Below, piece by piece: positions 1 through 8,587 of a stretch of DNA of 29,275 nucleotides. A program made the translations under genes and the position numbers. This DNA is from SIO4C1 sp039180385. Its GTDB lineage: Bacteria > Cyanobacteriota > Cyanobacteriia > Phormidesmidales > Phormidesmidaceae. The notes under the pieces were generated by a model, which made no database searches, was not told the origin of the DNA, and saw only the letters and a program-made list of their open reading frames with translations. The DNA lies in contig JBCDDJ010000030.1 in NCBI GenBank assembly GCA_039180385.1, positions 1-29,275 on the forward strand, read 5' to 3'. How positions within the stretch are numbered: the stretch's first letter is position 1; each line of letters begins with the position of its first letter.

Positions 1-1536
1 AAGCGTTTTGCCGCGCTGTTTGAGCTCGGCCAAGAGCTGAGTATAAAAGATCTCCCGGAAGACTGGATCCTGATCAGCAGCCCATTCGTCAAAGAGATAA
101 ATGGGGCGATCTTCCAGGTAAGCGGCTAATAGGGCCAATCGCTTGCGTTGGCCTTGGGATAGAGCTGTTGTTGAGATCTGTCCGTTCTGGACAGAGACTT
201 TTTGGTCTAGCTCCAGGGTTTTGAGATAGGCCTGGGCCTGGGTGTCAAGGGTGAGGGCTGCTGTGCTGACCAGGCGCTCAAATAGATAAAAGTCTGAGAA
301 GATGGCTGAGAAGTGTTGCCGATACCACTCTCGGCTAGTATCAACGATGGGTTTGCCATCAAAATAAAGCTCTCCTGAGTCGGGCGCATAGAGGCCGGTG
401 ATTAGTTTTGCCAGGGTGGATTTGCCGCTGCCGTTGCCGCCGACGATAAAGACCAACTCCCCTGCGGTCAGGGTCAGGTTGATCGGCCCCAAGGTGAAGG
501 CGTGATCCGCCGTGTCACCGTAGTAGGCATGGACAATGCCTTTTAGCTCAAGGGTTTGCCAGTTGGGTTTTTCGGGCTGTCGCACCACAGAATCCATTTC
601 AGCACCCTCTGCTAAGGTCAGACCCATCTGGTTGACTTTCTGAATGGAGACGTTGGCGTTGGCCAGGTTGGGCAGGCGCTGAATGAGAGATTGGATCGGG
701 CCGAGTAGATAGGTCAGAGTGAGAATATATGCGGGCAACATCGCCTGAGCGGTAGGGATCACCTGGGGTACACCAAACAGCAGCAGCCCCAGCAAGACAA
801 AAAACAGCAGCTGGCCACCCCCCGTGGCCAGGGCAGCAATCTTAAAGGCGGTTTTGGTGTAGTTGCGAGAGGCGGCTGCGCTCACCTGGAGGTCGTTCTC
901 AAAGAAAAGCTGTCGTCGGGTGGAGTGCAGCTTCAGCTCCTTAATGCCGTCGGTAATGCCGCGAAAGTGTTGGAACAGGCGATCGACTTCTTGGCGAGCG
1001 CGATTGAGAAAGCGATAGGCATAGGTGATGAGACCTTGGACGAGTGCGATCGCACCTCCCATAAACATGACTACCGCCAAAAACATCCAGCCCGACAGCG
1101 CACCGAGATAAATCAAACAGCCGCCAATCACGGCGGCATCAATACAGAGAAACGGGATCGCAAATACCGTATCTGAGATCGCCTGCACGTCTTTGGTCAA
1201 CACCGCCAGCAGCTGACTTGGCCCCAACTTTTCTAACTGCTGTAACGGCGCAGAGAGAATGCGTTGGCTGAGTTGCAAACGCAGCTGATAGACAGAATCT
1301 TGGGCCAGGTCAACCAGCAAAAACTGGGACACACTGCTGGTGATCAGGGCCAGCCCCGCCAGACCGATAAAGGGCCACATCAAGGAACTGGTCAGTGGCT
1401 GCGATGCATTTTGGCCAATGATGGTGTTAATGATGGCAATCAGTCGCGCACTACAGCCGCCACTGATCAGACCCGATAGGATCGCGACAGTGACGCTGAC
1501 CCAGGAGGCTTGTAGCAATAGCCAGATGATGCCCAT
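1..1536 (-). CDS. Cyclic peptide/siderophore-type ABC exporter, fused permease and ATPase (3' end cut by window)
   Basis: An inner-membrane exporter half-transporter of the PvdE/SyrD-like (cyclic peptide transporter) family. About 512 codons are visible; the last residues lie beyond the left edge. The N-terminal two thirds are hydrophobic with several membrane segments. The C-terminal third is the ATPase: Walker A GGNGSGKST with Lys near residue 372, signature LSQGQRKRL, and Walker B IYLFDEWAADQDP with Asp483 and Glu484. The DEWAADQDP wording is typical of this family rather than of ordinary lipid exporters. The ATG at 1536 is the first in frame; the frame stays open upstream without another ATG, so a start slightly upstream is possible. 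It lies 134 bp downstream of the serine hydrolase on the same strand, so co-transcription is possible. The substrate is unknown; family members export non-ribosomal peptides or siderophore precursors. Confidence 0.9.
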   Translation of the reverse strand, partial: MGIIWLLLQASWVSVTVAILSGLISGGCSARLIAIINTIIGQNASQPLTSSLMWPFIGLAGLALITSSVSQFLLVDLAQDSVYQLRLQLSQRILSAPLQQLEKLGPSQLLAVLTKDVQAISDTVFAIPFLCIDAAVIGGCLIYLGALSGWMFLAVVMFMGGAIALVQGLITYAYRFLNRARQEVDRLFQHFRGITDGIKELKLHSTRRQLFFENDLQVSAAASRNYTKTAFKIAALATGGGQLLFFVLLGLLLFGVPQVIPTAQAMLPAYILTLTYLLGPIQSLIQRLPNLANANVSIQKVNQMGLTLAEGAEMDSVVRQPEKPNWQTLELKGIVHAYYGDTADHAFTLGPINLTLTAGELVFIVGGNGSGKSTLAKLITGLYAPDSGELYFDGKPIVDTSREWYRQHFSAIFSDFYLFERLVSTAALTLDTQAQAYLKTLELDQKVSVQNGQISTTALSQGQRKRLALLAAYLEDRPIYLFDEWAADQDPVFREIFYTQLLAELKQRGKTL

Positions 1537-1670
1537 TGATGGAGTGCTCAGGGATGATATGAAACGATTGTCTTTGTCATTTTGGCAGATTGCGATCAAC
1601 CGCACTGACGCCTCTGACAGTCCCCAATACGACGTTTGGGAAAATTGTTTGACGCGACCGCCCAGTATGA

Positions 1671-2786
1671 TTAGGAATCAGCTTGGCTTGCAGCTTGAGC
1701 GAGGGTATAAACCTCATCCTGGATCTTATCCCAGACTTGCTCTGCGCTATGGGATGAAACGCTTGTGATAAAGGTAAGGTGAACACCCAGGTCAACCCAG
1801 CCCTCATAGAGGGCATTGAATATGTCGTTGCCGCCAGCTTCCCCAATCCGCAGACCGTATTTATCGGTGCCAGCATATAGCTCAGAAAAGCGGGTGAGGG
1901 CTTCTGGACCAAGGACACGCCCTGCAAACACGGCCTCAAACCATTGGGCAAGCTCATCTGCCGTTGCGAGCATCCCACCGTTGCCACGCAGGGTCCAAGA
2001 TGGCCCATCTTCTAGCCAGGCGTGGTCGAACGGGGTGCCCCATCGTTTGCGGCCCCGGTAACCAATTGCAAGGTCATCCTCGGTCCAGCCTGCCAGACGA
2101 TATCCAATCTTGGGTGTGCTCGCAGGGATGAAAACGGCCTCGCGCACTGCTTGCTCGTAGGGCAGACCTGACGCCGCTTCGATGATAAGCGCAAGCAAGG
2201 TATAGCCAGTGTTGGAGTAGGCTTCTCGGGTACCAGGTGAGAATCGGAGCGGCGAGTTGAAAATCCGGTCAAGGGCCGCTGTACGAGCAACCAGTTCATA
2301 GTCATTCCCTAGATACTCTGGCAGGCCAGATTTGTGGGTCAGGAGCTGGTCGAGGGTGATGTTTTGGATTGTGGCAGGTGCTTCTGGAAAAAACTGCCCC
2401 ACCGTATCGCGGGTCTGTAGTTGTCCGGCTTCTTCTAACTTGAAGACGGTTGCGGCGGTCATGGCCTTAACAATCGAGCCAATGTCAAACCCCACCCCAA
2501 GTGTCATCGGTCGCCTAGCCTCACGGTCTTGCCAACCGTAAGCTTCATGGATAAGAACCGTGTCCTCCCACTGAAGGCGAGCCACGCCAGACATGCCTGC
2601 ATCTGCCTGCTGATCAAGTTTCTGACGAATCGCAGCCACCGCTGCTGTACGAACGCTGTCAAGGTCAGCGTCGGGAGGTAGACTCGGTGGAGGAGAGCTG
2701 CCCCATCCGAACAGATTGCACGCACCGACAGAGAGCAGGAGAGAAATGAAGAGAAGAATGTTTGAAAACCTTTGCTTCGTCAGCAT
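1671..2786 (-). CDS. Lipoprotein serine hydrolase, beta-lactamase class C / DD-peptidase fold
   Basis: 371 residues. The N-terminus is a lipoprotein signal with a hydrophobic stretch (about 10-20) and lipobox LSVGAC, predicting lipidation at Cys23. A Pro/Ser-rich linker follows. The catalytic motifs of the serine beta-lactamase-like family are visible: SIVK (Ser104 nucleophile, Lys107 base) and YSN (Tyr190, Asn192). The HKSGLP segment at 151-156 is typical of the family. No clean third KTG/HTG box is obvious, so the exact activity (esterase, DD-peptidase, amidase or transpeptidase) cannot be named. It probably sits on the outer face of a membrane. It is the first gene of a leftward pair with the peptide exporter, so a role in trimming or modifying the exported product is an inference. 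The start has a good signal peptide directly after it. Confidence 0.85.
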   Translation of the reverse strand: MLTKQRFSNILLFISLLLSVGACNLFGWGSSPPPSLPPDADLDSVRTAAVAAIRQKLDQQADAGMSGVARLQWEDTVLIHEAYGWQDREARRPMTLGVGFDIGSIVKAMTAATVFKLEEAGQLQTRDTVGQFFPEAPATIQNITLDQLLTHKSGLPEYLGNDYELVARTAALDRIFNSPLRFSPGTREAYSNTGYTLLALIIEAASGLPYEQAVREAVFIPASTPKIGYRLAGWTEDDLAIGYRGRKRWGTPFDHAWLEDGPSWTLRGNGGMLATADELAQWFEAVFAGRVLGPEALTRFSELYAGTDKYGLRIGEAGGNDIFNALYEGWVDLGVHLTFITSVSSHSAEQVWDKIQDEVYTLAQAASQADS

Positions 2787-2838
2787 AGTTTTGCTGAGAA
2801 CGCCACCTCTAGTTTAAACGTCAAGCATACTCCAGTTG

Positions 2839-2878
2839 TCAAAAATCCACACCCACCGGCGCGGGTGTGGATTTTTGA
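2839..2878. terminator. 16-bp perfect hairpin in a divergent intergenic region
   Basis: Left arm 2839-2854 (TCAAAAATCCACACCC) pairs perfectly with 2863-2878 around an 8-nt loop. The arms carry A5 and T5 runs, so it looks like an intrinsic terminator on both strands. It lies between the divergent starts at 2786 and 3024, where no annotated gene needs termination. It may instead insulate two promoters, act as a leader attenuator, or end an unseen small RNA. Confidence 0.7.
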
Positions 2879-3023
2879 ACCACACTCCTTTTTGTTATTT
2901 AGGGTTCACAGCAGGTTCAGGTCTTTTTCAGACTTGGTCCCTAGGCTATGGCTATTGAGCAGTTTCCGCTCAACTTTCCCCATTCACATCCCATAGCCCT
3001 CTTGTATTTGAGCTTGCCTACCC

Positions 3024-4382
3024 ATGAATTTACAAAATTTTGACGACATGGATTCTGTTGCCCTGGTTAAGAAACGCCTTAACCTGGAAGGGGTTCACAA
3101 TTTTGAAGTGGTTGCCCGTGCTATGTATCAACATAAGCAACAGCAGGTGCAAGCGGATGTCTATTCCCAAGATCGATTTACTTTAGAAGGCAGCGATACT
3201 GAAGCGACGGTGGTGTCACCTGAGACGGGGAAATCGGTTCCCTGCATTCTGTGGTGCTTAAACCATTACACCAGTCTCAACCGTCATCCGCGGGTGATAC
3301 AACGGGTGACTGAAGCGGTTCAACAATTTGGGACAGGCAGCGGGACATCGGCGCTGTCCGGTGGCATGAGTGCGCTGCACAAGCAGGTTGAGTCACGATT
3401 GGCGTCGCTGGTGGATAAGCAACGGGCCCTGTTGTTTCCCACCGGCTACACGGCAAACTTGGGGGTTATTGCGGCATTACCTGGTAAGAATGACTTTCTA
3501 TTGATTGATCGCGAAGTGCATGCTTCGATTATTGATGGTGTCAGGCTATCGGGTCGAAAGTTTGCATCTTTTCGACATAATTCTGTTGAAGATCTAGAGC
3601 GAAAGCTGAAAAAACATCGTCATCGGTATGACAATGTCATTATTGTGGTGGAATCAGCCTATTCGATGAGTGGGGATCTGGCTCCGCTGGTTGAAATCGT
3701 CGCCCTTAAGAAGCAATATCAGTGCCATCTCTATGTGGATGAAGCTCATACGTTTGGCATTTATGGCGAAAACGGGGCTGGATATTGCAATCACCTAGGG
3801 GTCAGCAATGACGTTGATTTTATAATGTCAACCCTCTCAAAAGCGACGGCTTCTGTCGGTGGCTTTGTCGCCTGTCATGAGAAATATATTCCTTTGTTAG
3901 AGTGGAATGCTAACTCATTTATTTTTCAAGCCTGCCTCCCCCCCGGGGATGCCGCAGCTGTGCTGGCGTCGCTGGATGAACTGGCCCAATCTCCTCAGAT
4001 TTTGAGCGATCTGCATCGTAAGAATGCCTATATGAGAGCACGACTGGGCAGGGTTGGGTTTGATCTAGGGACGAGTGAAAGCCCGATTATTCCAATTTTT
4101 GTGCCCGAGCCATCAACGCTTCTAAAGTTCAATAAATCTTTATTTGAGCAGGGTATTTTCTCAGTTTCAATCGTTTATCCGGCGGTGAAACCCACTGAGG
4201 GAAGGCTTCGACTGATTTTGAATGCAGCCCATACCTACGAGCAGATTGATCGAACGATTGCGGTGTTAGAGCAACTGGGTCAGCGGTACGGTCTTTTAGG
4301 GCAACTGCGAGATAAGCCATTACGGGGGGTGTCGATTTCTGCGAGTGCGATCGCACATTATACGGATAGTCAGCCCGCTTGA
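3024..4382 (+). CDS. Alpha-oxoamine synthase family PLP enzyme (KAPA synthase / serine palmitoyltransferase-like)
   Basis: 452 residues, with the fold-type I signature of enzymes that condense an amino acid with an acyl thioester with loss of CO2. Visible elements: a glycine-rich segment GTGSGTSALSGGMSALH (103-119), the ring-stacking histidine in DREVHASIIDG (His166), the cofactor-binding DEAH motif (239-242), and the PLP lysine in STLSKATASVGG (Lys273). The canonical families read SKAxG around the lysine; here it is SKATAS, and the usual GG(A/T)R of biotin and heme enzymes is replaced by GTSALSGG. It is therefore probably not BioF itself but a relative making an aminoketone or sphingoid-like product. 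An N-terminal extension of about 70 residues precedes the catalytic core. It is divergent from the lipoprotein hydrolase and exporter and followed by its own terminator, so it is probably monocistronic. The exact substrate is unknown. Confidence 0.85.
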   Translation: MNLQNFDDMDSVALVKKRLNLEGVHNFEVVARAMYQHKQQQVQADVYSQDRFTLEGSDTEATVVSPETGKSVPCILWCLNHYTSLNRHPRVIQRVTEAVQQFGTGSGTSALSGGMSALHKQVESRLASLVDKQRALLFPTGYTANLGVIAALPGKNDFLLIDREVHASIIDGVRLSGRKFASFRHNSVEDLERKLKKHRHRYDNVIIVVESAYSMSGDLAPLVEIVALKKQYQCHLYVDEAHTFGIYGENGAGYCNHLGVSNDVDFIMSTLSKATASVGGFVACHEKYIPLLEWNANSFIFQACLPPGDAAAVLASLDELAQSPQILSDLHRKNAYMRARLGRVGFDLGTSESPIIPIFVPEPSTLLKFNKSLFEQGIFSVSIVYPAVKPTEGRLRLILNAAHTYEQIDRTIAVLEQLGQRYGLLGQLRDKPLRGVSISASAIAHYTDSQPA

Positions 4383-4407
4383 TAGGTGTAGCCTGGATAC
4401 CGCAGGG

Positions 4408-4460
4408 CAGGGCTCCGACGGTGAACTCAGCCGAACCCCTCACGCCGAAGCCCTGTTTTT
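4408..4460 (+). terminator. Probable terminator of the oxoamine synthase gene
   Basis: Arms 4408-4424 and 4440-4455 form a long imperfect stem closed by seven perfect pairs (CAGGGCT/AGCCCTG) and directly followed by T5 at 4456-4460. It begins 26 bp after the stop codon at 4382, the expected place for an intrinsic terminator. Confidence 0.6.
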
Positions 4461-4528
4461 GTCACCCCTGCCGACAGGTTTCAAAGTCTCCTCGATTAGG
4501 TAGCTTAGCCTGAAATTTATTTTTTGAG

Positions 4529-6637
4529 CTATGCTGCCAGACCTCGATGCCTCAACAGCGCTGCCGTGCTCGGCGATCGCCCTCGAAAGGCCTTAAACAC
4601 CTCCAGGGGAGGACGACTACCCCCTGAGGCCAGGACCGTATCCCGAAACCGGCGTCCCGTTGCTTGAATCGCAGGCTCGTTCTCTAACCCGGCTTCTTCA
4701 AAGGCAGAGAAGGCGTCTGCGCTCAGCACCTCGGCCCAAAAATAGCTGTAGTAGCCTGCTGCGTAGCCCCCGGCAAAAATATGGCCAAAGCTGCACAAAA
4801 AGGCATCATCGGCTAACGGGGGCAGCACCGTTGTTTTTTGAGCGATGCGATCGCGCAACTCCCAAAGCGTTTCATCACCGCCGGGCTGGTAGCGCGTGTG
4901 CAATTCTAGATCGAGCCAGCCAAAATTGACCTGGCGCAAGATAGCGCTGCCGGTCATAAAATTACGGGCCGCCAGCAGTTTTTGATAATCAGCTTCGGGC
5001 AGTGGCTCACCCGTTTCATGATGGCGGGCCATCTTAAACAGGGTGGCCCGGTCATAGCACCAGTTTTCCATAAACTGGCTGGGCAGCTCGACCGCGTCCC
5101 ATTCGATATTGTTGATGCCCGCCGCCTCGGCATAGTCCACCTGGGTCAGCATGTGCTGTAGCCCGTGGCCAAACTCATGGAAGAGGGTCTCCACTTCCCG
5201 GAAGGTCATCAGGCTGGGCTTGCCATTGATGGGTGGCGACTGGTTACACACCAGATAGGCTACTGGCAGTCGTATCTGGTCGTCCGGCTTAACTCTGGCG
5301 CGGTTGATGCAGTCGCCCATCCAAGCGCCGCCGCGTTTTTCAGCCGGTCGGCTGTATGGGTCGAGATAAAAGTAGGCCATGGGCTGACCTGTTTCGTCCG
5401 CTATTTGAAAATAGCGAACATCGGCTTGCCAGATGGGGGCCTGCCCATCGACCGCCGAGATGCTTACCCTAAACAGCCGCTCCGCCAGTTCAAAGAGACC
5501 CTTCAAAACCTGAGGCAGCGGGAAATAGGGGCGCAGGGCTTCTTCCTTCAGGTCAAACTCAGTTTCGCGCATCCGCTCAGACCAAAAGGCGATATCCCAC
5601 TGTTTTAGATCGTCAGCCTCGGGTGCGCCCTGGGCCTTGGCAAAGGCACTGAGATCTTTTAACTCTTGCTGGGCAGTGGGGTAGCTGGCACTGAGGAGTT
5701 CCTCCATCAGTTTCTCAACGGCACTGACCGAGGGGGCCATTTTACGCGCCAGACTCAACTCGGCGTAGTTCTCAAAGCCCAGTAGCGCAGCCTGCTGCCG
5801 CCGCAGGTCTAAAATCTGCTCGATCAGGGGCAGGTTATTGAGTTCGCCCGATGACGCCTTGGTCATGTAGGCACGATAGACTTTTTCGCGCAGGTCGCGA
5901 CGGCGGCTGTGGCGCAAAAAAGGAATATAGCTGGGAAAATCGAGGGTAATGCACCAGGGGCCTGTCTCAGCGGTGGCCTCGACCCCATCGTCAGCGCAGG
6001 CAGCATTGGCCGCCAGGCTGAGTAAGCTGTCCGGTAGGCCGACCACCTCTTCTGGGGTGGTTAGCATCAGCCGAAAGGCCTTGGTGGCATCTAAGACATG
6101 GTTTGAGAACTGGGTCGATAGCTCGGCCAGCTTTTGCTGAATTTGATTAAAGGTGTCGCGTTCTTCGCCGTCTAACCCTACCCCGGATAGTTCGGCATCT
6201 TGAATAGCTGAGCTGACAATCCTCTGCTGGGCTGGGTCGAGTTGCGCCCACTGATCGCCGTTGCGCAGCTGCTTGAAGGCGATGTAAATCGGTTTGCTCT
6301 GACTCAGGCGGGTGGCGAACCGTACCAGCTGCGGCTGCACTGCTTCGTAAGCGGCGCGCAGCTCAGGACTATTCTTGACCCCCATCAGGTGACCCAAAAT
6401 GCCCCAGGTCCAACCTAGCCGTTCGCTAATCTGGTTCAGGGGCTCAGCCAGACCTTCCCAGGTTGGCTGGACCTCTGACTCTAAAGCAGCTAACTGCTCG
6501 CCCAGCCTAGGGATGAGAGTTTCGATAGCAGGCTGCACTTGATCGGCACAAATTTGCTCAAAGGGGGGCAGCCCATGGCCGATTAAGAGCGGGTTTTGAA
6601 GGGTGGGTTGGGTTGCGATTAAACTCTGTGCAGTCAT
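4529..6637 (-). CDS. prlC: Oligopeptidase A-type zinc metallopeptidase, family M3
   Basis: 702 residues, the usual length of bacterial oligopeptidase A. It is a cytoplasmic zinc endopeptidase that degrades short peptides, including cleaved signal peptides. The zinc site is clear: FHEFGHGLQH gives His487, catalytic Glu488 and His491, and Glu517 in the downstream VELPSQFMENW segment is the expected third ligand. The family's substrate-binding segments around residues 420-470 (AYFYLDPYSRP, GGAWMGDC) are also present. The N-terminus NPLLIGHGLPPFEQI matches the start of family members, which supports the ATG at 6637. It is a single-gene leftward unit. Its 3' end lies back to back with the oxoamine synthase, with that gene's terminator between them. 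Confidence 0.95.
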   Translation of the reverse strand: MTAQSLIATQPTLQNPLLIGHGLPPFEQICADQVQPAIETLIPRLGEQLAALESEVQPTWEGLAEPLNQISERLGWTWGILGHLMGVKNSPELRAAYEAVQPQLVRFATRLSQSKPIYIAFKQLRNGDQWAQLDPAQQRIVSSAIQDAELSGVGLDGEERDTFNQIQQKLAELSTQFSNHVLDATKAFRLMLTTPEEVVGLPDSLLSLAANAACADDGVEATAETGPWCITLDFPSYIPFLRHSRRRDLREKVYRAYMTKASSGELNNLPLIEQILDLRRQQAALLGFENYAELSLARKMAPSVSAVEKLMEELLSASYPTAQQELKDLSAFAKAQGAPEADDLKQWDIAFWSERMRETEFDLKEEALRPYFPLPQVLKGLFELAERLFRVSISAVDGQAPIWQADVRYFQIADETGQPMAYFYLDPYSRPAEKRGGAWMGDCINRARVKPDDQIRLPVAYLVCNQSPPINGKPSLMTFREVETLFHEFGHGLQHMLTQVDYAEAAGINNIEWDAVELPSQFMENWCYDRATLFKMARHHETGEPLPEADYQKLLAARNFMTGSAILRQVNFGWLDLELHTRYQPGGDETLWELRDRIAQKTTVLPPLADDAFLCSFGHIFAGGYAAGYYSYFWAEVLSADAFSAFEEAGLENEPAIQATGRRFRDTVLASGGSRPPLEVFKAFRGRSPSTAALLRHRGLAA

Positions 6638-6766
6638 AGATACCTATCTTTAAGCTTTTCTCGTAGTCGTTCCGACTTTGCTTATTTATTCACTATACGT
6701 TTAAATCTAGCGGAGTGGCCGTGTCCAAACATCGGATTTAATTTAACTAGCAAGGGAAAATGACAG

Positions 6767-6798
6767 CAGACTGGAGTCTGGATAACAGTCTGTTTTTT
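6767..6798 (+). terminator. Intrinsic-terminator-like hairpin upstream of the K+ channel gene
   Basis: CAGACTG (6767-6773) pairs with CAGTCTG (6786-6792) around a 12-nt loop and is followed by T6 (6793-6798). The hairpin is oriented for rightward transcription, yet no rightward gene lies immediately upstream; the neighbour starts leftward at 6637. It could be a leader attenuator of the channel gene or the end of a small RNA. Confidence 0.55.
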
Positions 6799-6865
6799 AA
6801 CATCAGGGCATGATGGTCGGGGGCAGGGGACTTGTCTGCCGATCGTGATGGCGCTTGATGTATTC

Positions 6866-7924
6866 ATGGAAAGCTCTCTGCGGCGAATCGTCTTAGGCTT
6901 TGTCTTCTTCTCCGTAACCGTGGTGGCGGCTGTGGGAGGCTATATATTCGCAGGCTGGGAGCCGCTAGATGCCATCTACATGGTGGTGATTACGATTTTT
7001 GGGGTGGGCTATGGCGAAGTCAAGCCCCTCGAGTCATCTGCTATCAAGGTTTTTACCATCTTAGTCATCATTGCTGGGGCACTCTCGGTCGCCTACATTG
7101 TCTCCGGTATTGTGCAAGCTATTGCCGCGGGTGAAGTTCGTAAAGCCCTCAACCTCAAGCGTATGACTCAAACCATTGCCAGCTTAAATGCCCACGTAAT
7201 CATTTGCGGCTATGGGCGCATCGGTCAGATGTTGGCCCAGCGTTTAGCGGCCAGCCGAGCTGCCTTTGTGGTGTTAGACAGCGATCCGACTCGGATCACG
7301 ACGGGGCAAGAACTCGGCTATCTCATGTATCTCGGCAATGCAGCGGATGAAGGCTGCTTGCAGGCGGTGGGGATTCATCGCGCCAAGGCGCTGGCCACGG
7401 TGCTGCCCGACGATGCGATGAATGTGTTTATTAGTCTGACGGCGCGGGAGTTAAATCCTGATTTAATGATCTTGGCCCGGGGGGAGCTGCCCTCCACGGA
7501 GAAAAAGCTTCGCCTGGCGGGGGCCGATCATGTGGTGTCACCGACCACCATCAGCGCGATGCGGATTGCCCACGTGCTGACCAATCCGGCGGCGGTTGAT
7601 TTTTTGTCCCAGGGGAAAGATCGCACGATGCTGAATTCGCTGCTGGCCGAAATCGATATTCAAATTACCGAGCTGCCTGTGGAGCCTCAGTCGCGACTGG
7701 TGAAGACCACGATTGGGGACATTGAGGTGAGGGGCAAGGGCACGTTTATCATTGTGGCCCTGCGACGTCTCAGCGGTGAAACCTTGATTCATCCTGACCA
7801 GGAAACGGTTTTAGAGGCCGGGGATTCGGTGCTGATTATGGGGCACCAGGGAGATATGCCGAATTTTATTCAGCGGCATACGGCCCGCAAAGAACTGCGG
7901 TATCGCGGGGCGCGGGTCCGGTAG
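6866..7924 (+). CDS. Two-transmembrane potassium channel with cytoplasmic RCK (TrkA-N/TrkA-C) domains
   Basis: Inner-membrane ion channel. From the ATG at 6866 it has 352 residues; in-frame starts also exist at 6845 (GTG) and 6848 (ATG). I chose 6866 because it begins directly with the SSLRRI stretch before the first membrane helix and the upstream starts lack a clear ribosome site. Membrane helices flank a pore helix and the filter ITIFGVGYGEVKP. The usual filter is T-V-G-Y-G-D; here Thr is replaced by Gly (FGVGYG) and the following Asp by Glu. The regulatory half begins with the Rossmann motif HVIICGYGRIG and carries an acidic ligand position in VVLDSD. A TrkA-C-like domain ends the protein (ETVLEAGDSVLIMG). 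This is an MthK-type architecture. It converges with the next leftward gene. The gating ligand cannot be told from sequence. Confidence 0.9.
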   Translation: MESSLRRIVLGFVFFSVTVVAAVGGYIFAGWEPLDAIYMVVITIFGVGYGEVKPLESSAIKVFTILVIIAGALSVAYIVSGIVQAIAAGEVRKALNLKRMTQTIASLNAHVIICGYGRIGQMLAQRLAASRAAFVVLDSDPTRITTGQELGYLMYLGNAADEGCLQAVGIHRAKALATVLPDDAMNVFISLTARELNPDLMILARGELPSTEKKLRLAGADHVVSPTTISAMRIAHVLTNPAAVDFLSQGKDRTMLNSLLAEIDIQITELPVEPQSRLVKTTIGDIEVRGKGTFIIVALRRLSGETLIHPDQETVLEAGDSVLIMGHQGDMPNFIQRHTARKELRYRGARVR

Positions 7925-7943
7925 GGGAGAGGTCACCTCACCT

Positions 7944-8450
7944 CTACTGGGCGTTATATCCCTGGATATTTTCGGGGCGCAGGGGCTGCAAAATACGAGC
8001 CGACTGGGTGATCATGCCCTCTGGGCCTTTGACCACGACCAGATATTGACCTGCATTCAGGCGATTGCGATAGGGCAGGGCGTCGCCGCTGCCAAAGGCA
8101 ATGCCCACGCCGCCGCCGACAAAAAAGCTACCCAGGGCTCCAGACGCGGCTCCTAAAAATCCGCCAATAATCTGGTTACCCAGGGTGCCCGCCCAGGGGA
8201 AGGTGTTGAGGCCGGTAATGCTGTCAAACAAAAAACCGGCGATAAACCCAAAGGGTACCAGCCAGATGGCCATCAGTCGCATTTGTTTTTGGCCTTGCTC
8301 GTTGGGGTCGATCAGGCCGTACTCATCCGCAGACTGATAGCCTCGGCCTAAAATGGCCACGTTTTGGAGTGGCACATTGGCGTCTTCTAATGCGGAGTAG
8401 GCTTCTTCGGCTTTAATGCGATCGCTTAGGACCGCAACGAGATAGTTCAT
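7944..8450 (-). CDS. Conserved-looking glycine-rich membrane protein, stress-protein-like N-terminus
   Basis: About 168 residues from the ATG at 8450; an in-frame GTG at 8474 would add eight residues. The start MNYLVAVLSDRIKAEEAYSAL looks like a small alpha/beta domain of the type in general stress protein 17M/YflT-like proteins (a strand, then a helix after a residue pattern that pairs similar domains); this is a fold-level resemblance only. The middle (about 75-140) is hydrophobic, with glycine-zipper character: GFIAGFLFDSITGLN and IIGGFLGAASGALGSFFVGGG. The C-terminal stretch QYLVVVKGPEGMITQSARIL looks like a closing strand-helix. Probably a membrane-inserted protein with both ends soluble. 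Function unknown. It converges with the K+ channel with a 19-bp gap. Confidence 0.7.
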   Translation of the reverse strand: MNYLVAVLSDRIKAEEAYSALEDANVPLQNVAILGRGYQSADEYGLIDPNEQGQKQMRLMAIWLVPFGFIAGFLFDSITGLNTFPWAGTLGNQIIGGFLGAASGALGSFFVGGGVGIAFGSGDALPYRNRLNAGQYLVVVKGPEGMITQSARILQPLRPENIQGYNAQ

Positions 8451-8505
8451 GGTTTGCAGCAGCTGGATAGGCACTGTTCTATTATCTCGCGGTCTGGGCT
8501 ACTGC

Positions 8506-8532
8506 TGCCTCAAAATTTGGTTGCCTCAAAAT
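8506..8532. repeat. Short direct repeat, two copies at 16-bp spacing
   Basis: TGCCTCAAAAT occurs at 8506-8516 and again at 8522-8532, in the divergent region between the glycine-rich protein and the sulfotransferase. The period of 16 bp is about one and a half helical turns. It could be a regulator binding site or an accidental duplication. Confidence 0.4.
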
Positions 8533-8587
8533 CGGATCTCTAAAAGGCGGATCTAAAGTTTCGCTATAGCCCCAACCGCAAATCTGG

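Noticed and set aside
1577..2008. Leftward open frame overlapping the lipoprotein hydrolase
   Set aside because: It runs in another frame of the well-supported hydrolase gene and has no recognisable motif.
5165..5608. 147-codon frame antisense to the oligopeptidase
   Set aside because: Antisense shadow over the metal-binding region of prlC.
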